In this document: positions 11,543-24,127 of the stretch, piece after piece
How the letters are laid out: each line of letters begins with the position of its first letter
Position numbering within the stretch: position 1 is the stretch's first letter
From: Cladorrhinum sp. PSN259
Taxonomy: Eukaryota; Ascomycota; Sordariomycetes; Sordariales; Podosporaceae
Reading direction: 5' to 3'
Assembly: GCA_033725935.1 (NCBI GenBank)
Contig: MU867061.1
Span: 930,001 to 994,000 of the forward strand
DNA: 64,000 nt
Notes under the pieces: generated by a model
Told to the model about the DNA's origin: nothing
Databases searched by the model: none
What the model saw: the letters and a program-made list of their open reading frames with translations, nothing else
Position numbers and translations under genes: made by a program

Positions 11543-13226
11543 GGTGTCTTGGGGCCACGCAATAGGGCATATACAAGGGAATCATAGTCTGGTCGGAGGG
11601 AAGCATCTTTTTCTCGGGTCAACCCGCAGTGGAGGGAGATGGGGGTCGTATTATAGACGACAGCTGTCTGCCTTTTCAGCCCAAGTTCTACAAGGCCGGG
11701 TATGCTGCGTCATTCTATAATTGGCGGGAGCACGGCATGAGCAGATCTGCATACACAGCTACCGGATGGGCCTGGGATGCTCCCGACCCGGGGGGTGGGA
11801 TTTTGAGGCGTGGGAACTGTTTAGTTGCCAACGGCCATGCGAATGGTTGCCTCTCAGCATTTATTGGCGACGAACAAGAGGCCCCCCATCCTACCTGGTC
11901 TTTGGGGCGCAGTGAACTTTACCACCAAAGACTTGAACTTTCGGGTAATTGATGCCCGGGCGCATACAGAAGCCAAGAAGGACCTTTTTCATGCTCAAAC
12001 TGAATTACCTATCGTGCGGGGACTGGGAGGTAAGTTGGACCTGTTCCCCCCCCCTTTTTTTTTTGTTAAGGATTGTGGTCTTACACGACAATTTTCTATT
12101 TCCGTTTTGGGTGATGCCACTACTTCAACCTCACCATTCCAGTTTGCTGCACGCTTATCCATCCCTACTTGCAACTCACGAAAATGAGACCTACAGAATT
12201 TTGACAAGTATAATACGGATTGACTGAAACTGTCGTTCTGATTCCCTAGATCCTTGATGAATGATTCGGCCGCCCGATATTGGTCGCTCGGCTTATTTCA
12301 GTGGGCTTTTTCCTTGTGGCAGTGCAAGACTTTGCCAAGAAAGCATGCTCAGCAGCACCGGCACCCCCCATTACGAACATTTGCAACCTTCTGAAAAGAA
12401 ACACGAGGAGCCACACACATTCCTTTCGCTTGCCGTCCCATCCCTCACCCCTCACGGATTACTGGACGTACGGGATGATCATTATCACCTTCTTAGCCTC
12501 GTTGCCCCTTCCATTCTGTTTTCGTGGCGGTTGTGATTACTTCAGTTCATTCTCAAGTTCGACCGGCTGACTGTTCAAAGGATTGGTCGTTGCTGGGTGA
12601 CAGAAGCAATTACATATGTATCTACGAAGTAAACCAATCCATGCCGAACACGCCAGCCAGCCCAGCTGCCAGCCGGCGGACTTAAACAAAAAGCCTCACT
12701 TCGTGGCCAACTTTCACACATGATGTCCGAATTCGCAAGGCCGGCGGCTGATCAACGGCCAAGACAACACAACGACAAACTCCCGGCCTTTCGGTCTAGA
12801 AGTGGCTGTTTTAATTTAATATCCTTCCGAAGTTTGCGTGTGTGCGGGTTAGACCCGAAGCCATTTGCCGTCATGGATTTCGGAAAGATGATCAAACACT
12901 GTTTGTTCTTGGATGGATGCAAGCAACGTGAGGATAGAAAGAATTAGAGAATTATTGTACTAAAATAATAAATGATATACATGTATCTTATTGGCATTAA
13001 AGGCATTGTATTTGTATTGTGCAAGGGGGTATCGTTAAAAGCATTTCGTGCTGTCGTTCTTTCGTCTCTTTGTCTTTTGTTCTCGAGTTTCCTCTCTCTC
13101 TCATTCATTCTTTCCAACAATGATGATTGCACCAATTCAACACCAACACCAAATCCAAATCCAACCCAAAAAAACAAATGCTATGCAAGAACCAACTCTG
13201 AACACAGCCCATTAAACTAAGCATCA
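11543..13226. other. Intergenic
   Basis: Spacer between two minus-strand genes. It contains C/T homopolymer runs near 12047-12066 and T/C-rich segments near 13060-13110. No coding exon or RNA gene is supported. Confidence 0.6.
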
Positions 13227-14874
13227 TCATTGTCCAACATCCTTGGACATCATCTTCCCCGCGCCAAAAGAGCTTCTTCCCTCTTCCTCCTTCTTCGCAT
13301 TCCCACTCTTCTCATAATCTCCTTTCTCCTCCTCAAATTCATCATCATCACTCTCCCTCCCATCCAACCTACTCAAACTCCTCTGCTGCACCAAACTGCC
13401 ACCCCCGGCAGCAGTAGTAATCTTTCGCTTCTTCTCGTCGTAGTCCCGATCCCCATCCGCATCCTTATCATCATAATCATCCTCATCATCATCGTCGTCA
13501 TAATGATGATCGTCACCCTTCAATGTAATGTCAGTTGCCGAGACCAAGGCGCCGCAGCTAATAGGCTGCTCATGCTCGTGCGCGTGCTCGTCCAGCGGCA
13601 CACCACCGTGACAGCAGTCCTCATCAACAGTGCCCCTCCTGCTTCTTTGTTGTCCCTCAACATCAAACTCCCCCCTGCTGAAATGCGAACTCCGAGTCCT
13701 ACTGACCCACCGCCTCCAGGTTAAACTGACCATTGAGACCGTCCCCTCGGTTCCGACGGTTGATATCCGCGGGTTGAAGCTCGTGGGGCGTTGTTCGCTG
13801 AAGCAGGACGGTCGTCTGATTTGGTTTATGCCGCTGTTCTGGTTTCTTGTCGCCGTGTTCTTGGACTTGTTGTTGCGAGTGAAGAACGTCTTGAGTGTTG
13901 TCCAGCGGCTGATTATTGGGTGGAGGATGTTCCATACCCTGTATACACATTAGTCTCATACAGAAAGGGGTGAAAGGGTCAAGATGAAAAATAATACGTA
14001 CGCCAACCACCACATCAAAACATAAACAAACGGAACAGCCCCGCCCGACCCGGATGAAAGATTCCAGTAAGTGTACCCTTCCTGAAATACCCTGCTACCA
14101 AACCCGATGTAAACAAAGAATGAAGCGAGGTAGAGAACTCCAAAGAACGATCGAACAAAAAGCTGCCAGTTCGCCCACGGCCGTCTGATGAGAAAAAGGA
14201 CGAGGGCATCTAATAGGCAGTCGAGGATTGTTATGGCGAGGAGAATCAGTGCTTGTACGCTGCCATCATCACACAGTCAGTACCTAAAACGGAATCGAAG
14301 TGGTAGAGAGAAAGAGAGTGTGTGTGTCATAAGAAAGGGGAACAACAAACCTTCTCCGATCAACCCACTCGCTCCTTAATGCCTTGAGCGAAGAGCCCAT
14401 GATATACAAAAGTAAAAGACACGGTACGGCGTGAAGGATAGAGTTGACGGTTCGAAGTAATCCTCGAATAGCCACTGCCAGGTCTTCCTTCGTGTGCGCA
14501 TTGGTTTCTTCTGCATGTGGTGCGTATGATGATGGCGCAGAAAAGCTGCCCACATGGTTAATACTCGTCGAGTGGTTGAGGTTGCTGTTGTTGTCATGTA
14601 TGCTGTTGACGGTGGAAATGTTGCTAAAGTTTCTTGCTGCTGGGTGGTGCTGGTCCCATCCGTGCGGGTCAATATCAAATGATGGCAGAGCTGATACGGA
14701 GCTGGCTGGTGTTGCTGCGGTCATTGGCTCTTCTGTGAATCGTGATTGTCGTCTGGGCCCGAGTTTTGGTCGTCCTCCTGTGAAGCTGACGGGGGATGAG
14801 GTGACTGGTGATAAGTCGGATCCAACTGGTGGAGGTACCGCTGGAGGCACGATGGTTGGTGGTGCGCCAGCCAT
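13227..14874 (-). CDS. Hypothetical multi-pass membrane protein with acidic C-terminal tail
   Basis: Three exons (14874-14351, 14259-14002, 13938-13227) give 497 aa in frame. Donors GTTTGT and GTACGT, a TACTGAC branch and CAG acceptors support the joins. The N-terminal ~150 residues are Pro/Ser-rich and likely cytosolic. Four hydrophobic segments follow: near ILHAVPCLLLLYIMGSSL, QALILLAITILDCLLDALVL, GVLYLASFFVYIGF and VPFVYVLMWWLAVWNILH. The remaining tail carries a His-containing stretch and a striking run of Asp/Glu (13440-13510, encoded by ATC/TCA-type repeats on the plus strand), then Lys/Glu-rich sequence. No family is recognised. The start at 14874 is the first in-frame ATG of the Pro-rich N-terminus. 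Confidence 0.78.
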
Positions 14875-16571
14875 GGTGCCTTGTGTGTTTCTCAAACCAG
14901 TTTCCTAGTTACCGTCGGTTCAAGATATTCTGTCTAGTTGCTGGGGTTGAGTTGGAAGTTGAGATATCTCAAGTGCCGAAGCTGCTCCACGGAGGATCTT
15001 GGCGCACAAAACATTTGATCAAGTCTTTAAGGAATATTGAAGTTGTTGGCCATGCGACCAAGCAAAGAAAAAATGATCCGGCGTTGTTTGATTCCAAACA
15101 GTCCCCTCGATATGCCCTGACATAAATGACCGGAGTTCTCGCTGGCGCCTAGCGTGGACCCTGAATATAAAAGGGTTCTTTACGTGAGACCGTGTAACAC
15201 ATACAGCCCCTTTTCCAACAGAGAAGAATAAAAAAGGCAGAGTCCTCCCGTCCTCCCGGTACTTTTGCTAACAAAAGAATAGATGCTCGTTGGTGGTTGA
15301 CTTGAGATGGCCCCCAGTGCGGCGCATTCCACAAGGCACGGTCGGCGCAGATTTGGTGTTATACCTCCGTATCCGGTGGCGGGGTGGTGACTGGACGCAA
15401 AACCTGAGGAGAGACGAAAATGCTTGGCGTTGGTCGTCGTTGAGGGGTAAACACACTCCAAAAAGGAGGAAAAGAAAACAGCTCAAGAGAAAAAGAAAGA
15501 CGGAAAGAAGTCACGCTTCTTCGTTGGCAAGAAAAGGAAACATGAGAGGGAGAAGAAGAAAAAAAGGAAGAATTCACGCACTTGCCAAATTCGACCAACC
15601 GTTACATTTCGCCCAGAAGCATTGATGGCCAACGAGGGCCCGGGATGGTTCGTGATGCCCAAAGCTGAAGGTACCCCAGCACACCCCAACCGATAAATTA
15701 GGTTCATGACCTGCGTGACCATTCTGCCTTCATTCACTTCAGTTCAGTGCCCCCTGCCGAGACTCTAACGGGTAAATAAAGGTAACAAAGGCCGGCGCGA
15801 GCCGGGGCAGCCTCCCCAATGCTTGTCAACGATTTGTCCTTTCTCCCCTGCAGGCGAGGGCAGAAGCGAAAAGAATGTGACAAAGTCTAGAAGGGGTCGT
15901 GTCCACTGAACGCGATCACACCCAAAATTCTGGGGAAAGCAACCTGGGGGAAACAGGGGGTATCCATGAGCTCAAACGGTGAATTTCGTCCGAACAGGTT
16001 CACAGCTTCCTTTTTCTTCCAAGTCACATGGACTTCAGCAAGCCTCAAGATGCGAATTATTTAAAAGGGATCGACTCAAACCTGGCTCGGGTTGCTGTCC
16101 CGATGAACAGCGTCCTTGCGCCGATCTCATACAGCCGGCAAAAATCATGGGACAAGTTGAAAACAACTATCGTATATGCTTTGACGATTATGAAACTTTG
16201 GCACTTTGTGATTTCTCGGATTGGCCTCACAATGGAAACCAAACCCGCCGCTATAATTAAGATCAAGGGAAAGGCAAAGTTGCGGCGGCGATGCTCCGGC
16301 GCATTAGACGCTAAAGAAGAAGGGGCGCCACTGGTGAGGAGATTGCCAAGCCGCTGACAGTGACCACTTCGCCAACAGCCAGGAACCCAGGATATCGGAT
16401 TGGTTCTTGCTCAGATTTGCCTTTTAACTTCATTATCCAATCCCATATGCAAAGCTGCAACCTGACGAGCAAGGGGCTTCCGCAGGGAAACCACAATTCT
16501 CAAACCAAGGCCGCTGCGTTTGACAGGAAAGGACATTCAGAAGTATCTGTTTGTATCATCATCGCGGACCG
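14875..16571. other. Intergenic
   Basis: About 1.7 kb between two minus-strand genes. It holds the promoter of the four-helix membrane protein and the 3' flank of the ASNSD1-like gene. A purine-rich segment (15460-15575) gives spurious Lys/Arg-rich frames. No gene is supported. Confidence 0.6.
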
Positions 16572-18439
16572 TTACGAAATCAATGTGGTACCCTTGACCT
16601 TACCGCTTTCCATCTTAGCCGTTCTTGCACCGAACTGTATCTGAAATGGCATCAGCTATTGGAAAGGCATAACGGTTGAAGAAGGATATTGGAGATACTT
16701 ACAGCACGTTTCTTTTCCTTTGAGACTCCTTCCATGCCCAACTGCAAAGCTAAAAGGCGCAAAACTCTCTTCCCGGCCTCAACACCACTGGCTTCTTCAG
16801 AGTTCTCAAAATCGCACTTATCCCATACTGGTGTTTCGATGGCCCATCTTACTAGACGCTCGTCTAGATAAGGAAATCTCACCTCTTTACTCCAATGAGC
16901 CATCACCCGGTCATCTCGACCGAGGTTCCGCTTTCCCAACCGGCTGACATCGAGAAGAACCTCATCAACAAGTCCAGCATATCCCTGGCGATGGAAAGCA
17001 GACGGGTGCCGTGAATAACCCCCAAAGAGCTCGTCGGCACCCAGACCAGAGAGAAGAACTCGTGCGGGAGAACTATATGGAGTTGGCGGGGAGCCTACAC
17101 TTTCACTTTCGGTACACCATCCTTGGCCTCGGGCAGCAAAGTAAAGTGCACAACCGATGGAGAGATCCATCTCGGTGTTGTGCGGAATAAGAAGAGATAT
17201 GACTTGGCGGCGATGTTCCTGCAATTCTGTGTATGGAATGTTTACCTGGATAGAAATCAGAATCCGTCCAATGTCAATGAGAGGGGGCAAGACACTTACA
17301 GCCACAAACCGGAAAGCCCGTCCAGGACAGACTTTTTGCAGTTCCGCAAACGACTTTCTTCCCGTCATTCTGTCCGGACAGGCCTCATAAAAGTCACCCA
17401 CCTCGCCATTCGAGTCCTTTTTTAACTGGGCCACGACCCGAGGATTCTCGAAGCCGACATTCAACAGATCGATCCCATGATCTGAAGGAAGAATATCGTG
17501 ACACAGTCGGGCTAGGACCGTACAGTCTAGTCCTCCAGAAAACAGCACCGCAACGCGAGTCTTGCTTTCCGCCTTAACACTCGGCGGCTGAGGAATATTC
17601 AGTACCCTCAGTTTCAATGACTCAACAAGCTGCTGCTTGAGCGCAGCAACCGAAGGCGAAGAAGCCGTCAACGGAGCCTTCTCTCCCTCAGGCAGGGTCT
17701 TGTTGAACCTCCCTATGCTAGAAACCTGCTAAAGTAAGTTTGAGAGGACACCCCACTCCATCGCAACACCCAAAAATCACATAAAACCAAAGAAAAGCGA
17801 ATGGGGTATCTTTGTACTCACATAATCCTCACACCCCTCCTCAACAACCCACTCAAACTTCCTCACTTCCCCCAACTCCTCCCCGTCTCCATCTTTCCCA
17901 ATCCCAATCGCATAAATCCCATCGGCCTCCACTTCCTGCCACTCCCCGCCATCCTCTGCAACACTACACAACACAACCTCTCCGGTCTGCTCGTCCCTCC
18001 TCATCATCAACGACCGTCTCCCCAACCGATCCCTGCCGTAATAAACCAGCTTCTCCGCAGTGTCATAATAAACAAACGCAAACGGTCCCTCAACGCCCCT
18101 CAAGACATCTAATATACTCCCACCAGGCCCCCCTTCACTAATCTTCTCGAATAGCAGTTCTCCGTCATTTCCTTCAACCAAGTGCCCATTTATACGCCAC
18201 GCTTCACCGTTCCAGCAGAGCACTGAACCAGAACCAGATTCATCGGCGGTCAAAGGTTGAGGCGCGATGTGCCCGCCTCGTAGAGCAAGAACAGTAGAAG
18301 TGAGCTTCACAGTGTACTCGCCGCCGAGCCGTCGCTCGACCTGACCAAAGTGGTCGGGTCCGCGGTTGGATAAAGCGCGGTGGAGGTCGTCCGAGATGAC
18401 GTGAGGGGTCTTGGAGACGGATGTGTGGATTCCGCACAT
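16572..18439 (-). CDS. Asparagine synthetase domain-containing protein (ASNSD1-like)
   Basis: Four exons (18439-17822, about 17728-17300, 17245-16703, 16640-16572) encode about 552 aa. The exon 2 acceptor could also be 3 nt further in. Residues 2-206 form a class-II glutamine amidotransferase domain with the nucleophile Cys2 (MCGIHTS), an RGPDHFG motif and an FAFVYYD motif. The second half is an asparagine-synthase ATP-pyrophosphatase domain with the PP-loop LFSGGLDCTVLA and LLSGLGADELFGGYSRH, and it ends with IQFGARTAKME. This two-domain order and spacing match eukaryotic ASNSD1 rather than canonical Asn1/Asn2, and the catalytic role of ASNSD1 proteins is not well established. An upstream in-frame ATG at 18520 exists, but the Cys2 rule favours 18439. 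Gene identity is strong, function less so. Confidence 0.9.
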
Positions 18440-19463
18440 TTTTTTTGGGGGGTATTTCTCCTTTTTCTCTACTTCTGTCCAAGTATGAGAAATAAGATAA
18501 ACAAGTACGTAAAATTGCAAAAGGGACTAAGTGAGGGTTGATTGATGCAAGTCGGTGGTGGTAGGCAGTCCAGGGGATGCGAGTTTTGAGAGTGGAAGTT
18601 TGTTAAAGTGGGGCCTTGCATTCTTGGTTAACTTTTTTGAGAAAGACTTGGCGCATTGACCATTTTTGCTGCTGTGAATTGATGGTCCTGGACGGATCCA
18701 AGTACCTGGAGAAAAGGAAGAAAAAAAGGAGAAATGGTATGAGCATAATAGGGAGTTCTTATGTGCAATACGAAAGAAAAAAAAAAGGATTGAAGTCCGC
18801 AAATAGAAAACGAACAGGAATAAAAAACAATAAAAAACTGGCCCAAAAAAAATCATCTTGAAATAGCTGCGACTGGTTTCGATCCAGTGTCCTCCGGGTT
18901 ATGAGCCCGGCGCGCTTCCGCTGCGCCACGCAGCTTTTGTAATGCTGGTATTTCATTGAATTGTGGGTCTGGGTTTAGTATTCAAGACAGGCCATTTTCG
19001 TTTGGTTCCTGGTTGAGACTTGAAATGTTCATCAGCTTGACTCGTATACAAGAACGCACCCGACTTGACCATATGCAGAAAGGACTGAACCATGACCGTG
19101 CAACAGGCACTTCAGCACTAATTCTGGTAGGTACTTTTCTTTCATCCCGTAGATTTATTTCTAACCACCATGTCTGACGCGCCTAAAGTAACAAATCCAG
19201 CGCATACACGCACGAAGGAGAAAAATAAATAGTAATATATAACCCATCACCATGATCACTTGCCCAGGCAACCTCCCGTATGCTCGCTTCAGCTAAGAAA
19301 ATGGCAGGCAAAAGTATGACACAGCCGACTCAGGTAAAAATTCCGAATGAACAAGAAGAGAGAGCAAATAGAAACAACACAGAACAATGTTATAATCCAA
19401 TTATTCCCTCTTATTTATCCATGAAGACGTGCTTCTCCGTCCCCTTCAATGATTCTAGCTTTC
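18440..19463. other. Intergenic containing the initiator tRNA gene
   Basis: This spacer holds the ASNSD1-like promoter on the minus strand, the tRNA at 18864-18935, and the 3' flank of VPS9. Apart from the tRNA I see no gene in it. Confidence 0.65.
18864..18935 (-). tRNA. Initiator tRNA-Met (CAT)
   Basis: The minus strand folds into an intron-free 72-nt cloverleaf without encoded CCA. The 7-bp acceptor stem AGCTGCG/CGCAGCT is followed by discriminator A. The anticodon CAT is at 18901-18903. Initiator hallmarks are the A1:U72 acceptor closing pair, three G:C pairs in the anticodon stem (GGG/CCC), and a T loop reading ATCGAAA instead of TTCGANT. These match the fungal initiator rather than the elongator tRNA-Met. 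A T-rich stretch lies downstream on the transcribed strand as a possible Pol III terminator. Confidence 0.95.
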
Positions 19464-22045
19464 TCATGAAGATAAAGCAAGACAGGCGTCCACAGCCAGT
19501 CCGACCCTATGAGACAAGAATCTGATTAGCTCCTGGACTACCCACGGGGTTATCTCACTTGGAACAACTTACCTCCCCTCCTTTTGGTAGACAACATCGC
19601 TAATAATTTCCCTGTCAAGGTCGGGAAACATGCCCGCCAACGTCTCAACAACATTGGCGTGTTCAGCACGGTGTATCCGGTGAGCCTCCGCAGTCTCTGC
19701 GCTGGCCTGACGAGCTGCTGCCTCTTCAGCCGACAACCGTTGCCTTGCGCGCATCTCCCCCTCCCTCTCTGGTTGTGGCGTACGTGCTGGGCTAGCAACA
19801 CTCACGCCGCTGCCAGGAGGAGACGACGACGATGCATCCTCGGAGAATATCCGCCCAATTGTACTTAGGGGCTTCTGAATGGTCCGAAGAAGCCCAGTGA
19901 TTGCTGCCTTCTCATCGCTGCCGCTGTATTCCCCGCTATCTCGGCCACCCTCATTGGACGAGATCGAACGCCGTGGACTTGCAGGACGAAGAGACGATTC
20001 ACCATCCGCTGGGCGGCGAGGCAAAGACGGCCCTGGCTCCCCTTGGACCATTGGTCGCAAAACTGTCGACTTCTCAGAGTGAGGAGGGGGTGGTGGCGGA
20101 AATTCTGAGCGGTGTTTCTCTGCTATCGCCGAGACGGCCGCCTCGACATTCTGCTCGAACTCTTCGTCTGTTATTGTGAGTGTTGTGCGGTCCATGTTCT
20201 CAATGAACTGGATAGCTCCCATCTTTAGATATGTTAGCAGGCTAATAGCTGAGAAGGCGGACACACATCTACGTACCAGGGAAGAAAGATAATACCCGGC
20301 CTCGCCGCCCAGCTTGTCTTGGTTGCGGAATCGAAGAATATACTGAACATTGGAGACGAGATGTTCCGGGTTTGCATGGAGAACAACGTAGATGAGCATT
20401 GGCATAAATGAATCTGCAGATGAATCTGATTTCGTGTGCTTAAGCAAGCCTAGGAGGCCATTAGCATCGAGACGGATAGAAGTGGTCAAGTTACTGACCA
20501 AAAATAACTTTGCAACAGTTCAAGACGCAGATAATCTTGTCCCGTGGGGCGCGGTAGGACTTGATTTTAAGAAGCTCTGCATAGTTGTTAGTTTTGACAG
20601 ATGACGGCACAGGGAAGGGCGAGCCAACCTTGCTGCGCAAGTTTGAGGAAGCGTTTTCCACTCTCGTTCACTGGTGGAATATCTAAGTGTTCCTCTTTAA
20701 CCCAACTGTAGATAGCGATCTTTTGAGCAACGATCTCATCTCGCTCTACGTCTTCTTGATGCTGTCCTCGCCGCCCTGGACCCATAGGGCGCTCCCCGCC
20801 TCGTTTCTTTGGTTTACCTCCAGGTATTGGTTGAGGGGGCGGAATTGTTGGAGAGAAGGTTTGGGTATATAGTCGATTCATGACAAGCTTTTCCATACCC
20901 TCACGGGCATTATCAAACTCGGCATCGCTTACGTCCCGCCAGACTTCGCATTGGGCCATTTTGTTTGCAATAAAGGCAAGGAAATCACCAATGATCTTGA
21001 CCTGTTCATGAACCATCCATTGTTTCTTGGCAAATTCGGACAAAAATGATTTCAGATACCTAGCAACAGGGTCTGCCTTCTTGTTGCGCAACTGCTCAAG
21101 GAACCGGTGAAAGTCGAACGGTAACGTAGGCTCTGGTTCCGGCTCCGGAGGTGGAGGCCTATGAAGGGAGACTGTGGATGGAGACATTGGAGTATCGACG
21201 CTCCTCCTCCGAACATCCTCTTGCGAACGTCCAGGCGCAGGAGGGTAGACAGACTCATCCTTTGGCGGAACAGGCGGCCGATGGTCATCCTTCTCTTTGT
21301 CTTTTAGATGTGCTGTTGAGGCCTGATGTCCCTGAGAGTCCTGGAGATGTTGACCAATATTTGGCACGAGCGACTCCAGGCTCGACTGCCGTGGCGGATG
21401 CTGTACTGGACTGCCCAAATGGGGTGAGGCCATTTCTAGCCTTGGACTCATGACTTCGTCTGCACCCGGGCCTCCGCCCTCCTCGCTGAACTGTTCCATG
21501 ATGCTCTGGATCTCAGACCTCGACCCGCTTTCCTGCTCGTCTTCACTTGTGTACCTCTTCTCATCATAGCCAGCATCGGACCGTGTCGGAGACGGCTCGG
21601 AGGATCCATTTCTCGATCGGTGAGCCGAGGGCGCGCGAGAAGAAGGCTGAGAGGCGGCCGGCGTAGGCGGGGTGGGATCTACAAAGGTCTTGGTCTCGAT
21701 CGACAAATACTGCGTGGCAGTCGTCGTGGTAGGTAAAGTTGCCGGCTTCAGCGTCGCGACTGATGAAGACATCAAGTCTTCCGGCTCGTCTGCTTGTCGT
21801 TCCTGTGCCATCGTGTCCTTCGGTGTTGCTTTTGGCGCATTCTCGGCTGTGTCCAAAGCTATAACTTGTGGTGGTGGGGTTGAAATGCCAGCTCCATTCG
21901 GTGCTGCCACTGTGCTTGTGTCGTTTGGTTTGTCCGTAGACGGTTGTTCCGAAGCAGATGCTAGCTCTCCATCTTTTGGTCTGAATGTGTCCTCGATGAC
22001 GCCGGACAGGCTTGGGGGATCTGCTTCTTGGTTGTGGGGAGACAT
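19464..22045 (-). CDS. VPS9: Vps9-type Rab5 guanine nucleotide exchange factor
   Basis: Five exons (22045-20629, 20576-20499, 20449-20277, 20222-19573, 19506-19464) encode 786 aa. The first ~300 residues are Ser/Pro-rich and disordered. A helical segment and VPS9 domain span about residues 320-590, including YLKSFLSEFAKKQWMVHEQ, DEIVAQKIAIYSWVKEEHL, RAPRDKIICVLNCCKVI, SADSFMPMLIYVVLHANP and a GEAGYYLSSLMGAIQFIEN motif. The C-terminus is a ubiquitin-binding CUE domain (about 740-786, ETLAGMFPDLDREIISDVV) completed only by the last 43-nt exon. Family members activate Vps21/Rab5 GTPases on endosomes. The frame is open upstream to an ATG at 22261, so the start could be 72 codons earlier. The neighbouring gene at 23354 is divergent. 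Confidence 0.93.
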
Positions 22046-23353
22046 GCAAGTATCGGGACGGCGGGGTGTCCTTTTGGGTTGCAAGCAAAGATTGGGTCTC
22101 CCGTGCTGTTTGGGCTGATTTGATTCGACGAGGCGGGTTTGTATCGAATGTCGAAGTTGATTGTCGATGTCGGACTGGTCCTGGCCAGCTCCAGTAAGGT
22201 GCCTGTTGAGGTCCACTGTTGTTGAGTTGCCGGGTTTAGTTGGTGCTTTAGCGGGAAACATAGCGCCTCAGTTCGTGACGCCCATTCAAGGTTTCCCACG
22301 ACGGAAAGGTCACAGGGGGTCCCATGGCGGGGTTGCTTGCCGAGGAATTGCCGTCCCACTTTCAAGGAGGTTGCCTTGTCCCTTCGGGGACCCACTCTAC
22401 CTTCAAGGATCCAGGTTGCAGCTCCTGCCTCTGCAACTTCAACTGTTGCTTCCGAGTCGACTGCTGCACTGCCTGCAGTGCCGCCTGCCAGCTGCTTTTT
22501 GGCTTTTGGATTTTCTAACCAACCTACGGTCTGCACGAGTCTCGGCGGGCACTGGTGCCAAATCATCGAGCATAACAGCTAATCGACTTGGGAATGCATT
22601 CTTTTTCTGTTTGGACGGGGCTGGTCATCCCAGCTCTGAGGACGAGGACCACAAGGAGTCGTTTGCGCTGAAATGTTACAATGCGCTGTCTCTTCACGAT
22701 ACCTTCGACATGAGCAGTCTCCGGTCGATTGAACCACTCGAAGTGTGGATCAAATGAGCTAGACTAAAGCAAAGGCAATGTACGGATAATTGATGGATAT
22801 CATTCAGGGAAAACGATGGCAGTGGCCGTTCAGTTCCTCACCATTTGTGACCCACATCAGTCCAAGGTTTACACATTGAGGTGTCGCACTACCATAACTT
22901 GGTCTTTCATTTGCCAACTGACCTGCTACAAACTCAGTTCAACACTAGATACGGTCATTTCTCAGAGTAGCTCCGTCTCCTCTACGGTTGAGTGACAGTC
23001 TAGTTCCCCAGATCTCTCACTAGCGTGAGTATGACAACCTCCTATTCTCCCACATACACCAAAAGCTAGTAAAAGGGATGGCAGGGAGAAGCATCGTGAC
23101 CTCCAAAGGTGCATAAAGCTGGCCATGGGAGTCAAAATGGCAATAATCGAAGATGAAGGCAGTTTTTGCTCTTCTAGACAAACTGTATCTTGGGCAGATA
23201 TACTAAGCCACTGCCCTCATCCACGTAGAAACCCCCGATTCATCAGACATCATCTCAAGCATTTGACCATCGTTTAGTTCACAGCTACTTCAATTTTACA
23301 ACACAATCAAACTACCAAATCAACAAAACCCACTCAACCTACAACTTCTTACA
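22046..23353. other. Divergent intergenic region
   Basis: A shared upstream region for VPS9 (minus) and the gene at 23354 (plus). Several overlapping open frames run through 22046-22560 in both directions, but none has a domain or splice support. They are read here as 5' leader of VPS9. Confidence 0.5.
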
Positions 23354-24127
23354 ATGTCCACCCTCAAGCTCCTTGGAACTACCGAGCCCATCAACCCAGA
23401 CTCGCCTCAAGCGGGTCCAGCACCACTCTTCACCACCATGGCGACCACCGACTCTGAAACCCTCACCAGAACACCTCCCAACACCCCCACCATCTCAGGA
23501 TTCTCCCCCTCCCAGTCACCATCCTTCCTCTCGAACCCCTTTTCTTTCGGTACCGCCGCCCAACGGAACAAACTCCCCTCCCTCCTCCTCTTAACCACCA
23601 CTGCCCTCCTCTTCCTTTGCTCCCCTGTCCTTGCCACCTCTTCTTCTTCTTCTACACAAACTCCGAGTCACAAAATCAACTTCCGCAATCCTGTCCCTAT
23701 TCCCGTTGCTCAATCTCCCCCTCAACCTCAGCTACAATCTGCCGCAGGAGGAGGAGGAGTCAGCGGCGGCCAATACGAACCCCACTCCCTCTGCCCGCCT
23801 CCACAGGAAGGCCAGTGGAACTGTTTGAATTCTGGTTCGTCCTGGCAGAGATGCGCTTCGGGGAGTTGGAGCAATGTCATGAGTGCTGCGGAGGGGACTA
23901 GGTGTACGCCGTTGGGGTTGAGCTTTGATATGAGGGTTGAGAGTTTGCAGCAGGGTGGATCATGGGGAAATGATAATGGGGGGAGTGATAATGGTTGTCG
24001 GGGACGGCAGCCGCCTAGGTATTATAGTGGTGCTTCCAGCCTGGGCGGGAAGCGAGTGGTTGGGATCACGGGGATGGTTGGGGCGGTGGTCTTGGTGGTT
24101 GGTGTTGTTGGTTTTGGAGGGCTTTAA
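23354..24127 (+). CDS. Hypothetical secreted or membrane-anchored Cys-containing protein
   Basis: A single frame of 257 aa. A Thr/Pro-rich N-terminus precedes a hydrophobic segment (about residues 76-96, LPSLLLLTTTALLFLCSPVLA) with a signal-peptidase-like Ala-x-Ala end. It is followed by a Ser-rich stretch and a small Cys module (about 145-190) with CPPPQEGQWNC, SWQRCASGSWS and GTRCTPLG. The spacing resembles chitin-binding-like modules of fungal surface proteins (CBM19-type), which is a suggestion only. The C-terminal ~24 residues are hydrophobic after a Gly-rich stretch, consistent with a GPI signal or a membrane anchor. The signal-like helix lies unusually far from the first ATG, so translation may start at an internal Met such as codon 29. 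Function is unknown. Confidence 0.7.
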   Translation: MSTLKLLGTTEPINPDSPQAGPAPLFTTMATTDSETLTRTPPNTPTISGFSPSQSPSFLSNPFSFGTAAQRNKLPSLLLLTTTALLFLCSPVLATSSSSSTQTPSHKINFRNPVPIPVAQSPPQPQLQSAAGGGGVSGGQYEPHSLCPPPQEGQWNCLNSGSSWQRCASGSWSNVMSAAEGTRCTPLGLSFDMRVESLQQGGSWGNDNGGSDNGCRGRQPPRYYSGASSLGGKRVVGITGMVGAVVLVVGVVGFGGL

